Origin: an uncultured Oscillospiraceae bacterium
GTDB lineage: Bacteria; Bacillota_A; Clostridia; Oscillospirales; Oscillospiraceae
Assembly (NCBI GenBank): GCA_944387755.1
Contig: CALXGC010000097.1
Span: 1 to 28,227, forward strand
DNA length: 28,227 bases
Direction: 5' to 3'
The notes under the pieces were generated by a model. That model was given only the letters and a program-made list of their open reading frames with translations. It made no database searches and was not told where the DNA came from. Positions 16,319-23,875 of this stretch are shown here, one piece after another. The translations under genes and the position numbers were made by a program. The stretch's first letter is position 1; every line of letters begins with the position of its first letter.

Positions 16319-17203
16319 TTAAAGGGGGTAGAGGTTGACATAGCAGGGCTGTCCGTCCCGGCCGGCGGAGAAGTGGTCCAGGATTTTCTGCATCTCCATG
16401 GGCCGGCAAAAGCCGCAGCGGATGCCGGCGAGGACCACCAGGTCCCGGCGCACGGCAAAGGCGCTGCCGGCGGTCTCCATGAACGTTCTGGCGGCGGACT
16501 CCTTCAGGCTGTATCCGATGACCAGCTTCAGCAGGGTCTCCTGGCTGGTTCTTCTGGCCTGGCTCTCTCCGCGGACGGGGTAGAAGGCCTCCCAGGCGTC
16601 TGTGCTGATCCAGGCGTAAATCAAAAAGCTGGAGACGTTCATCCCTGTGGCCGCCTGAAGCCGGTGGACCTCCGCCCGCAGGACCTCGCCGACCGGGAAG
16701 ACCTGGCGGATGACCCGGCGCTCGAACTCCGGCAGCTCCTCAGGTGTCAGGGCAAGGCCGCGGCGGATTTTTTCCAGGGTGGCCTCGCCGGTGTAGTTCC
16801 GGCAGTTCAGAAAGTTCAGCCACGCTTTGGCCGGAATGCCCGCCTCCTTCCGGAAGCGGATTTGTTCCCTGGACGCAAGGGCCTCCTCCAGAAAGTCCAG
16901 ACCGCTTTTCCGGTCCGCCCTGGAGAGCATCCGAAATTCCAGAAACATCCGGCCGGACAGGCCCAGGGCGGTCTGGTTTTCCTGCACAATCTGAAACAGC
17001 CGCGTGTCCGCCGCCGGAACGGCGGACAGGAATTCCTCCCGCGCGGCGGCGTCGAGGCCGAGCTCCTCCAGCCGCGCCAACCCGCGGCGCAGCAGCTTTC
17101 CGGCAACATAGTCCGGCAGGGCCCTCCGCAGCTTCTGAATTTCAGGGTCGTACAGCAGCTGGTTGAGATGCTCCTCCAGACGGACAAAATCAAATTCAGC
17201 CAT
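16319..17203 (-). CDS. First gene of the AAA/Hsp70 cluster, two degenerate HTH-like units
   Basis: The 294-residue protein opens the seven-gene block. Residues 1-100 are helical and unassigned. About 103-170 and 190-294 each resemble the small HTH-like module often seen at the ends of Firmicute proteins, whose usual pattern is roughly 'KRAxIxRxxFSKIR...PSKxTxLALAIxLxLxxxExxxLLxxAGYAxSxxxxxDLIIxYFI'. In unit one RKEAGIPAKAWLNFLNCRNY and LEKIRRGLALTPEELPEFE fit; in unit two RRTSQETLLKLVIGYSLKES and the following METAGSAFAVRRDLVVLAGI fit well. A CGFC pair lies at 263-266. It could be a regulator of the operon or a recognition subunit of the machine. The ATG at 17203 has only a weak, very close AGGAAG, so translation may be low. 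Confidence 0.75.
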   Translation of the reverse strand: MAEFDFVRLEEHLNQLLYDPEIQKLRRALPDYVAGKLLRRGLARLEELGLDAAAREEFLSAVPAADTRLFQIVQENQTALGLSGRMFLEFRMLSRADRKSGLDFLEEALASREQIRFRKEAGIPAKAWLNFLNCRNYTGEATLEKIRRGLALTPEELPEFERRVIRQVFPVGEVLRAEVHRLQAATGMNVSSFLIYAWISTDAWEAFYPVRGESQARRTSQETLLKLVIGYSLKESAARTFMETAGSAFAVRRDLVVLAGIRCGFCRPMEMQKILDHFSAGRDGQPCYVNLYPL

Positions 17204-17291
17204 CTTCCTGGTTTTGCGCCGCCTCTCTTTTGTTCATCACACGTTCCTGCCTTCTGGAAACTGTGGCGGATGTTTCCTCTGCTTGCCGTTT

Positions 17292-17297
17292 ATTATA
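17292..17297 (-). promoter_or_regulatory. -10 box upstream of the seven-gene cluster
   Basis: A perfect TATAAT reads on the minus strand about 90 bases before the first gene. No good -35 is seen at 16-18 bases, which suggests activator dependence or a weak promoter. Confidence 0.45.
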
Positions 17298-17369
17298 TCA
17301 AAAAGACAGCGGAATGGCCACATGCAAAAAGGAAAATGCGGCTTTTTTGTTCGGACAGGCAAATGGAAA

Positions 17370-17398
17370 TTGACGGGGCCGGAAGGCTCTGATAAACT
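17370..17398 (+). promoter_or_regulatory. Promoter reading into the repeats and the DUF559 gene
   Basis: TTGACG and TAAACT are 17 bases apart on the plus strand. Its -10 context (TGATAAACT) is the same as in the asnB promoter at 18184-18212. Confidence 0.5.
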
Positions 17399-17421
17399 GG
17401 AGGCGTGATAGTTTGGACGGG

Positions 17422-17732
17422 GCTCCCCCAGCCGCCTGCGGCGGCAGCCCCCTCAAAGAGGGGACCGGCCTCCCTCTCTGAGGGAGGTGGCGCGGAGCGC
17501 CGGAGGGAGCCGTTTCCCCGGCCTCCCTCTCTGAGGGAGCTCCCCCAGGCGCCTGCGGCGCCAGCCTCCTCCAAGTGCCGGCCAGCCTCCCTCTCTGAGG
17601 GAGGTGGCGCGAAGCGCCGGAGGGAGCCGTTTCCCCAGCTTCCCTCTCTGAGGGAGGTGGCGCGGAGCGCCGGAGGGAGCTGTTTCCCCGGCCTCCCTCT
17701 CTGAGGGAGGCGGCGCGAAGCGCCGGAGGGAG
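17422..17732. repeat. Cluster of REP-like palindromic repeats
   Basis: Four nearly identical 42-base units lie at 17468-17509, 17585-17626, 17638-17679 and 17691-17732. A half unit at 17521-17539 is joined to a second repeat type (17539-17574), which also occurs at 17422-17463. Each 42-base unit contains CCTCCCTCTCTGAGGGAGG, then GGCGCGGAGCGCC or GGCGCGAAGCGCC, then GGAGGGAG. The first and second parts are each hairpins, and the final GAGGGAG can also pair with CTCCCTC to close a cloverleaf. Units are separated by short, related spacers (CGTTTCCCC). The array ends 20 bases before the DUF559 start. All units point the same way. Confidence 0.85.
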
Positions 17733-17752
17733 TTTTAAGAAAGGAGGCCGCC

Positions 17753-18151
17753 ATGTCCCTGCCATACCGCCATCAGTTAATTCCCCGGGCGAAAGAACTG
17801 CGAAAAAATGCGACCCGGCAGGAAAACCATCTGTGGTACGATTTTCTTCGTACATATCCGGTTCGTTTCCAGCGGCAGAAGGCAATTCAGCAATTTATTG
17901 TCGATTTTTACTGTCATAAAGCGGGACTGGTGATTGAGCTGGACGGTTCCCAGCACGACGGGGCGCAGGGGCAGGCCTATGACAGGGAGCGGGACGCCGT
18001 GCTGTCCGGTCTGGGGCTGAAAATTCTGCGGTTTTCCAACGCCCGGATTGACCGGGAGTTTGCGGCTGTCTGCGCCGGCATTGACCGGGCCGTACAGGAG
18101 TCCCGCTGCCTGGAGCAGGAAAAGAATGGGTATCCCAAACAAAAATTTTGA
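17753..18151 (+). CDS. DUF559 family, Vsr-like endonuclease domain protein
   Basis: This 132-residue protein is a single DUF559 domain, a compact PD-(D/E)xK nuclease fold related to the very-short-patch-repair enzyme Vsr. Signatures are the N-terminal ARELRKNATRQE-type helix (here AKELRKNATRQENHLW, 13-28), RFQRQKAIQQFIVDFYC with the first acidic residue D51, VIELDGSQH with E62, D64 and H68, and the C-terminal GLKILRFSNARI (88-99). These residues suit metal-dependent DNA cleavage, but activity is unproven for the family. AAAGGAGG precedes the ATG at 17753, giving a strong ribosome site. The gene sits directly behind the REP-like array, which is a recurrent arrangement, as I recall it, in gut Firmicutes. 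Confidence 0.9.
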   Translation: MSLPYRHQLIPRAKELRKNATRQENHLWYDFLRTYPVRFQRQKAIQQFIVDFYCHKAGLVIELDGSQHDGAQGQAYDRERDAVLSGLGLKILRFSNARIDREFAAVCAGIDRAVQESRCLEQEKNGYPKQKF

Positions 18152-18183
18152 ATGTAAAAGATTCGATTTTGGAAAAATTTCTG

Positions 18184-18212
18184 TTGACATCTGGTTTCTC
18201 TGGTGATAAACT
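18184..18212 (+). promoter_or_regulatory. Promoter of the asnB T-box transcript
   Basis: A consensus TTGACA is followed after 17 bases by TAAACT. Transcription would begin just before the T-box structure. Confidence 0.7.
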
Positions 18213-18233
18213 CTTGCACATAAATTTGAAAAA

Positions 18234-18512
18234 ACTTCAAAGGCGTTGATGGAGAAAAGTACCGCGGAAGTTCCGGGACAGTGAGCGGGGGAGAGTGAGA
18301 ACCCCGTACCAAAGAGTCCGCGGGAAGAACACTCCGAAGCCGCGACCTGAACGCAGGAAACTGTCAGTAGGTGAGACGGGTTGTGACCGTTACATCACAG
18401 GGGCTTGTTAGAGCCTTTCAAAGGGGCCCCCTCCGGGGGCAAATCAGGTGGCACCGCGGATCGCAGCTATTCGTCCTGGAAATCAGGACGAGTAGCTGCG
18501 ATTTTCATTTTG
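18234..18512 (+). promoter_or_regulatory. T-box leader, asparagine specific
   Basis: The leader has all T-box parts in order: GATGGAGAAAAGTA at the start of stem I, the AGTGAGC element and GAGTGAGAAC loop, the specifier region GAAGAACACTCC, and the T-box sequence GGTGGCACCGCGG at 18447-18459. The specifier reads AAC (18328-18330), an asparagine codon. The variable base of the TGGN bulge is C, which pairs with the G discriminator of tRNA-Asn. Uncharged tRNA-Asn binding should favour the antiterminator and let transcription continue into asnB, which encodes the enzyme that makes asparagine. Confidence 0.95.
18460..18512 (+). terminator. T-box terminator hairpin
   Basis: A long stem (TCGCAGCTATTCGTCCTG paired with its complement at 18484-18501, one G-T pair) is followed by TTTTCATTTT. 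It overlaps the T-box sequence, so it and the antiterminator exclude each other. Confidence 0.9.
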
Positions 18513-18524
18513 GAGGTGCTGTTT

Positions 18525-20108
18525 ATGTGCGCAATCATGGGATTTTCCCGCAAAACGCTCTCCCGGGCGGAGCTGCTGCCCTTCTTTGAGCGGACCCGGT
18601 CCAGAGGGCCGGACATGTCCAGGGTGGTGGAGACGCCGTCCGGCTGGCTGTGCTTTCACCGGCTGGCCATTATGGGCCTCTCGGAGGAGGGAATGCAGCC
18701 CTTTGAGCTGGACGGAAGTTATGTGGTTTGCAACGGCGAGCTCTACGGCTTCCGCCCGCTGAAGCGCCAGCTGGAGGCGCGGGGCTACACGTTCCGCAGC
18801 GGCAGCGACTGCGAGATTCTGCTGCCCCTCTACCGGGAGTATGGCCTGGAGATGTTTTCCAAGCTGGACGCGGAGTTTGCCCTGATTCTCTACGACGGAG
18901 AGAAGGACGAGCTTATCGCCGCCAGAGACCCCATCGGCATCCGGCCGCTGTACTACGGCTATGACAGCGCCGGGGCCATCGTCTTTGCCAGCGAGCCCAA
19001 GAACCTGGTGGGGCTGTGCGCCGAAATTTGTCCCTTCCCGCCGGGGCACTACTACGCGGGGGGAAAATTCGTCCGGTACGCAGACCTGACCACCGTCTCC
19101 CAGTATTCCACAGACGACCTGGAGACCGTGTGCCGGACCATCCGCCGGAAGCTCATCAACGCCGTGGACAAGCGGCTGGACGCGGACGCGCCTCTGGGCT
19201 TCCTGCTCTCCGGCGGGCTGGATTCCTCCCTGGTGTGCGCCATCAGCTCCAAGATTCTCAACAAGAAAATCCGCACCTTTGCCATCGGCATGGACACGGA
19301 CCCCATCGACCTAAAGTACGCCAGAGAGGCGGCGGACTATATCGGCGCCAGCCATACAGAGGTGACAATGACCAGACAGGAGGCGCTGGACGCGCTGCCG
19401 GAGGTGATTGCGGCCCTGGGCACCTGGGACATTACGACCATTCGGGCCAGCATCGGGATGTACCTGTGCTGCAGGGCCATCCACCGGCAGACGGACGTCC
19501 GGGTGCTGCTCACCGGGGAGATCAGCGACGAGCTCTTTGGCTATAAGTACACAGACTTTGCCCCCAGCGCCGGGGCGTTCCAGGCCGAGAGCAAGAAGCG
19601 CGTGGATGAGCTGCACATGTACGACGTGCTCCGGGCGGACCGGTGCATCTCCGTCAACTCCCTGGAGGCGCGGGTCCCCTTCGGCGACCTGGACTTTGTG
19701 AGGTATGTCATGTCCGTGGACCCGGCGCTGAAGCTGAACACCTACGGCATGGGCAAGTACCTGCTGCGCCGCGCCTTTGAACAGGACCATCTGCTCCCGG
19801 ACGCCATCCTCTGGCGGCAGAAGGCGGCCTTCTCCGACGCGGTGGGGCACTCCCTGGTGGACAGCCTGAAGGCCTATGCCGAGGAGAAGTACACCGACGA
19901 AGCGTTTGAGGCCCGCCGGAAGCAATATGACTACTGCCCGCCCTTTACCAAAGAGAGCCTGCTCTACCGGGAGATTTTTGAGCAGTTCTATCCCGGCCAG
20001 GCCCGGATGATCCGGGACTTCTGGATGCCCAACAAGTCCTGGGCGGGCTGCGACGTGGACGACCCGTCCGCGCGGGTTCTCGCCAACTACGGTCAGAGCG
20101 GAGTGTAA
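18525..20108 (+). CDS. asnB: Asparagine synthetase, glutamine-hydrolysing
   Basis: The 527-residue protein is a two-domain AsnB. The N-terminal class II glutamine amidotransferase begins MCAIMGF, with Cys2 as nucleophile after removal of Met1, and continues with HRLAIMG, CNGELYG and RDPIGIRPLYYG. The C-terminal synthetase has the PP-loop LSGGLDSS, TFAIGMD, and LLTGEISDELFGY. It transfers ammonia from glutamine to an aspartyl-AMP intermediate, giving asparagine and glutamate. The length fits the short bacterial AsnB. The ATG at 18525 follows GGAGG and is required for Cys2; the frame open upstream is the T-box. It is the first gene of the nitrogen cluster and is under the Asn T-box. Confidence 0.97.
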   Translation: MCAIMGFSRKTLSRAELLPFFERTRSRGPDMSRVVETPSGWLCFHRLAIMGLSEEGMQPFELDGSYVVCNGELYGFRPLKRQLEARGYTFRSGSDCEILLPLYREYGLEMFSKLDAEFALILYDGEKDELIAARDPIGIRPLYYGYDSAGAIVFASEPKNLVGLCAEICPFPPGHYYAGGKFVRYADLTTVSQYSTDDLETVCRTIRRKLINAVDKRLDADAPLGFLLSGGLDSSLVCAISSKILNKKIRTFAIGMDTDPIDLKYAREAADYIGASHTEVTMTRQEALDALPEVIAALGTWDITTIRASIGMYLCCRAIHRQTDVRVLLTGEISDELFGYKYTDFAPSAGAFQAESKKRVDELHMYDVLRADRCISVNSLEARVPFGDLDFVRYVMSVDPALKLNTYGMGKYLLRRAFEQDHLLPDAILWRQKAAFSDAVGHSLVDSLKAYAEEKYTDEAFEARRKQYDYCPPFTKESLLYREIFEQFYPGQARMIRDFWMPNKSWAGCDVDDPSARVLANYGQSGV

Positions 20109-20228
20109 GGCCTGTGCCGGCGCTCTGTTTTGATAGACCCAATTCTTTTGCGTGTTCCCGCCCCCCCGCAGGGGAGGAATGCCGGAGGAAAAGCTGCGGG
20201 AAAAATATGTGATAGGAGGCTATGTGTC

Positions 20229-22316
20229 ATGCGTAAGGAAAAGAAGCTGCCGGAGCTGTTTGGGAGCCTGGTATTCAACGAGGAGACCATGAAGGAGCGC
20301 CTCTCCGCCGCGTCTTACAGCGCCTGGAAGAGGTGCGTGACGGAGGGGACCTCTCTGGACCTCTCCACGGCCAACGAGATTGCCGAGGCCATGAAGCAGT
20401 GGGCGGTGGAGAAGGGAGCCACCCACTACACCCACTGGTTCCAGCCCATGACCGGCGTCACCGCCGAGAAGCACGACAGCTTTATCGCCTCAGCCGGCGG
20501 CGGGAAGATTGGGATGGAGTTCTCCGGCAAGGAGCTCATCCGGGGCGAGCCGGACGCCTCCTCCTTCCCCTCCGGCGGACTGCGGGCCACCTTCGAGGCC
20601 AGGGGCTACACCGCCTGGGACCCCACCTCCTTCGCCTTTATTAAGGAGGATTCCCTGTGCATTCCCACCATCTTCTGTTCCTACTCCGGGGAGGCGCTGG
20701 ATAAGAAGACGCCGCTGCTCCGCTCCATGGACGCGGTGAGCCGGCAGGCCGTGCGCATCCTGCGGCTCTTCGGCGACACGGAGACCAGGCGCGTCACCGC
20801 CCAGGTCGGGCCGGAGCAGGAGTACTTCCTCATTGACAAGGCCCTCTATGAGCAGCGGGAGGACCTGCGTATGTGCGGCCGCACGCTGTTTGGGGCCAAG
20901 CCGCCCCGGGGCCAGGAGCTGGAGGACCACTACTTTGGGGCCATCAAGCCCCGTGTGGCCGCCTTCATGCAGGATCTGGACGAGACGCTCTGGGCCCTGG
21001 GGGTCCTCTCCAAGACCAAGCACAACGAGGTGGCCCCCTCCCAGCATGAGATGGCGCCCATCTTCACAGACGCCAACGCCGCCTGCGACCAGAACCAGCT
21101 CACCATGGAGATGATGAAGAAGGTGGCGGACCGGCACGGCCTGGTGTGCCTCCTCCACGAGAAGCCCTTCGCCGGCGTCAACGGCTCCGGCAAGCACGAC
21201 AACTGGTCCCTCTCCACCGACACGGGCCGGAACCTCTTCAAGCCCGGCTCCACCCCCAGCCAGAACGCCCAGTTTCTGCTGTTTCTGGCGGCCTTCGTCA
21301 AGGGGGTGGACGACTACCAGGAGTTCCTCCGGGCCACCGTGGCCTTCCCCGGCAACGACCACCGGCTGGGGGCCCAGGAGGCGCCGCCCGCCGTGCTGTC
21401 CATCTTCCTGGGAGACGAGCTGACCGGCGTTGTGGAGGCGATTATCCAGGGCACAGAGCACCAGGATTCCGGCAAGCGCACGCTGAAGGTGGGGGTGGAC
21501 GTGCTGCCCGCCATCCCCCAGGACAACACCGACCGCAACCGCACCTCCCCCATGGCCTTTACCGGCAACAAGTTTGAGTTTCGGATGCTGGGCTCCTCCC
21601 AGTCCATCTCCGGCCCCAACATCGCCCTGAACACCATCATGGCCGAGGAGCTGGAGCAGTTCGCCGGCGAGCTGGAGGGCGCCGCGGACTTCCAGGACGG
21701 CCTGGAGAAGCTGATCCGCCGGGTGTTCACCGAGCATCAGCGGATTATCTTCAACGGCAACGGCTATGACGGCGCCTGGCTGGAGGAGGCGGAGCGCCGG
21801 GGGCTCTCCAACCTGGTGTCCGCCGCCGACGCCCTGCCCAAGTACACCGCCCCCAAGAACATGGAGCTGTTCATCAAGCACGGCATCTACACCAGGGAGG
21901 AAATCGAGGCCAGGGCGGAGATTCACGTGGAAAACTACGCCGCTGTAATCGCCATCGAGGCCAGGACAATGGCGGACAGGATTCGCCGCCAGATTCTGCC
22001 CGCGGTCTCCGCCTCCGCGGGGGAGCTGTGCCGCCAGGCCATGACGAAAAAGGGGCTGGGGGTGCCCTGCCGGTATGAGACGGACACGGCGTACAAAACC
22101 GGCTGTCTCACCGACGCGCTGGCAGACGCCTGCGGCAAGCTGGAGGCGGACCTGGACGCCATCCCCGAAGACGCGCTGGCGGCTATGCACTACTGCCACG
22201 ACGTACTGCTCCCCGACATGGCGGATGCCCGGAAGGCGGCCGACCAGCTGGAGGCGCTGTCTGACAAACGCAGCTGGCCCTTCCCCACCTATTCGGAACT
22301 GCTGTTTTCCGTCTGA
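20229..22316 (+). CDS. glnN: Glutamine synthetase type III
   Basis: The 695-residue length and motifs mark the GSIII class, much larger than GSI (about 470 residues). Visible are HYTHWFQPMTG in the N-terminal beta-grasp region, VGPEQEYFLID, NEVAPSQHEMAPIF, GSGKHDNWSLST, GNDHRLGAQEAPPAVLS and NRTSPMAFTGNKFEFRMLG in the catalytic barrel. These carry the metal- and ATP-binding glutamates and arginines. It condenses glutamate and ammonia to glutamine using ATP. AGGAGG lies ten bases before the ATG at 20229. The next ATG upstream (20222) is out of frame. The gene follows asnB after 120 bases without an obvious terminator, so it may be read from the T-box promoter, but an own promoter cannot be excluded. 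Confidence 0.96.
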   Translation: MRKEKKLPELFGSLVFNEETMKERLSAASYSAWKRCVTEGTSLDLSTANEIAEAMKQWAVEKGATHYTHWFQPMTGVTAEKHDSFIASAGGGKIGMEFSGKELIRGEPDASSFPSGGLRATFEARGYTAWDPTSFAFIKEDSLCIPTIFCSYSGEALDKKTPLLRSMDAVSRQAVRILRLFGDTETRRVTAQVGPEQEYFLIDKALYEQREDLRMCGRTLFGAKPPRGQELEDHYFGAIKPRVAAFMQDLDETLWALGVLSKTKHNEVAPSQHEMAPIFTDANAACDQNQLTMEMMKKVADRHGLVCLLHEKPFAGVNGSGKHDNWSLSTDTGRNLFKPGSTPSQNAQFLLFLAAFVKGVDDYQEFLRATVAFPGNDHRLGAQEAPPAVLSIFLGDELTGVVEAIIQGTEHQDSGKRTLKVGVDVLPAIPQDNTDRNRTSPMAFTGNKFEFRMLGSSQSISGPNIALNTIMAEELEQFAGELEGAADFQDGLEKLIRRVFTEHQRIIFNGNGYDGAWLEEAERRGLSNLVSAADALPKYTAPKNMELFIKHGIYTREEIEARAEIHVENYAAVIAIEARTMADRIRRQILPAVSASAGELCRQAMTKKGLGVPCRYETDTAYKTGCLTDALADACGKLEADLDAIPEDALAAMHYCHDVLLPDMADARKAADQLEALSDKRSWPFPTYSELLFSV

Positions 22317-22443
22317 CTGGACGCTCCCCGGCTCCCAGGCGCTGTGCGCGGGGGCCGGGGAGAGGCCGTGCCTGTCAATCTTTTGTACCTTCCCGCCCCA
22401 GGGACGGGAACCGTAAAATTACGCGTGTAAAGGGGGAAGCGTC

Positions 22444-23859
22444 TTGTCTATCCATGAGGCGTGCGGAATTTTTGGCGTCTGGGACCCGGCCGGGGACTGC
22501 GCCCGCACGGTTTACTACGGGCTCTTTGCCCTCCAGCACCGGGGCCAGGAGGCCTGCGGCATCGCGTCCATCCGGGACCGGGAGCTCTCCTTTCAAAAGG
22601 ATGTGGGGCTGGTAAGCGAGGTGTTCCGCCCGGAGGACCTCCGGCGGCTGGACGGAACCTTGGCCATCGGCCACGTCCGCTATGGCACAGCGGGCGGGAG
22701 CGGACGGGAAAACGCCCAGCCGCTGACCCTGAAGTATGTCAAGGGTACCCTTGCCGTGGCCCACAACGGCAATCTGGCGGACGCCCAGGCGCTGCGCACA
22801 GCCTTTGAGTACCGGGGGGCCATCTTCCAGACCACCACGGATTCAGAGCTCATCGCCTACGCCATCGCCCAGGAGCGGCTGCGCTGCGGCTCGGCGGAGG
22901 AGGCGGTGTGCCGCGCAATTCCCACCCTGCGGGGGGCCTACTCCATTCTGGTCCTGTCGCCCCGGAAGCTAATTGCCGCCCGGGACCCCTGGGGGTTCCG
23001 TCCGCTGTGCATGGGGCGGCGGGGGGAGGCGGTGCTGTTCGCCTCGGAGAGCTGCGCCCTGAGCGCCGTGGGCGCGGAGTTTGTCCGGGAGGTGGAGCCC
23101 GGAGAGGTGGTCGTGGTGGAGGAGGGGACCGTCACCTCCCTGCGGGAGAACTGTGCGAAGGGTCCGGGGCACATGTGTATCTTCGAGTATATCTACTTTG
23201 CCCGCCCCGACTCCGTCATCTGCGGCCAGTCCGTCCACGAGGCCCGGCGGAACGCCGGCCGGCTCCTGGCCAGGGAGAGCCCGGCGGAGGCGGATGTGGT
23301 CATCGGCGTCCCGGACTCCGGCCTGGACGCCGCCATGGGGTACGCCGAGGCCTCCGGGCTTCCCTACGGCGTGGGCCTGGTGAAAAACCGGTACATCGGG
23401 CGGACCTTTATCACCCCCGGACAGGAGAGCCGGGAACAGGCGGTGCGCATCAAGCTGGGGCCGCTGAAGAGCTGTGTGGAGGGCAAGCGCCTGGTGCTCA
23501 TTGACGACTCCATCGTCCGGGGCACCACCTCCCGGCAGATTGTCTCCCTCCTGCGGGAGGCGGGGGCCAGAGAGATTCATGTGCGCTCCTCCGCGCCCCC
23601 CTTCATTGCGCCCTGCTACTTCGGCACGGACATCCCGGACCGGAGGGAGCTGATTGCCTGCCGCCACTCAGTGGAGGAGATCCGGGCGCTGATTGGGGCG
23701 GACAGCCTGGCTTTTTTGAGTACAGACGGGCTTGAAAAAATCGCGCCGGACGCCCGCTGCGGCTTCTGCAAGGGCTGCTTTACCGGCCAATATCCAATCT
23801 GCGTGCCGGAGGCCGGCGGGGCGGCGGACCGGTGGGCGGGCGCTGAGACTGAAGTGTGA
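22444..23859 (+). CDS. purF: Amidophosphoribosyltransferase
   Basis: The 471-residue protein is PurF, the first committed step of purine synthesis: PRPP and glutamine give phosphoribosylamine. The class II amidotransferase nucleophile is Cys7 in HEACGIFG, so a short six-residue propeptide must be removed. [20 protein letters not shown] and HNGNL follow. The C-terminal phosphoribosyltransferase shows the PRPP loop [12 protein letters not shown]. Cysteines in [16 protein letters not shown], in APCYFGTD and in RCGFCKGCF fit the 4Fe-4S cluster of the Bacillus-type enzyme. The start is a TTG at 22444 with AAAGGGGGAAG well placed upstream. It lies with nitrogen genes rather than a purine operon, so it may be a second copy or a relocated one. 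Confidence 0.96.
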   Translation: MSIHEACGIFGVWDPAGDCARTVYYGLFALQHRGQEACGIASIRDRELSFQKDVGLVSEVFRPEDLRRLDGTLAIGHVRYGTAGGSGRENAQPLTLKYVKGTLAVAHNGNLADAQALRTAFEYRGAIFQTTTDSELIAYAIAQERLRCGSAEEAVCRAIPTLRGAYSILVLSPRKLIAARDPWGFRPLCMGRRGEAVLFASESCALSAVGAEFVREVEPGEVVVVEEGTVTSLRENCAKGPGHMCIFEYIYFARPDSVICGQSVHEARRNAGRLLARESPAEADVVIGVPDSGLDAAMGYAEASGLPYGVGLVKNRYIGRTFITPGQESREQAVRIKLGPLKSCVEGKRLVLIDDSIVRGTTSRQIVSLLREAGAREIHVRSSAPPFIAPCYFGTDIPDRRELIACRHSVEEIRALIGADSLAFLSTDGLEKIAPDARCGFCKGCFTGQYPICVPEAGGAADRWAGAETEV

Positions 23860-23875
23860 AATGGGGAACAAAGCG

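Noticed and set aside
17196..17237. A 13-codon minus-strand reading frame ending across the start of the first cluster gene
   Set aside because: It could help translation of a gene with a weak ribosome site, but nothing beyond its position supports it.
17468..17732. Regular repeats that might be a CRISPR array
   Set aside because: The units are self-complementary, the spacers are short, related and uneven, and there are no cas genes. They fit REP-like repeats better.
17293..17885. Long minus-strand reading frames across the repeats, rich in PSEREAG and LPQRG phrases
   Set aside because: The translation simply repeats with the DNA units, has no ribosome site, and overlaps the supported DUF559 gene.
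18405..18524. Extended N-terminus for asnB
   Set aside because: It would translate the T-box and remove the N-terminal Cys needed as nucleophile; ATG 18525 is right.
20130..20228. Extended N-terminus for the glutamine synthetase
   Set aside because: No ribosome site and no family homology before 20229; the AGGAGG lies inside that stretch.
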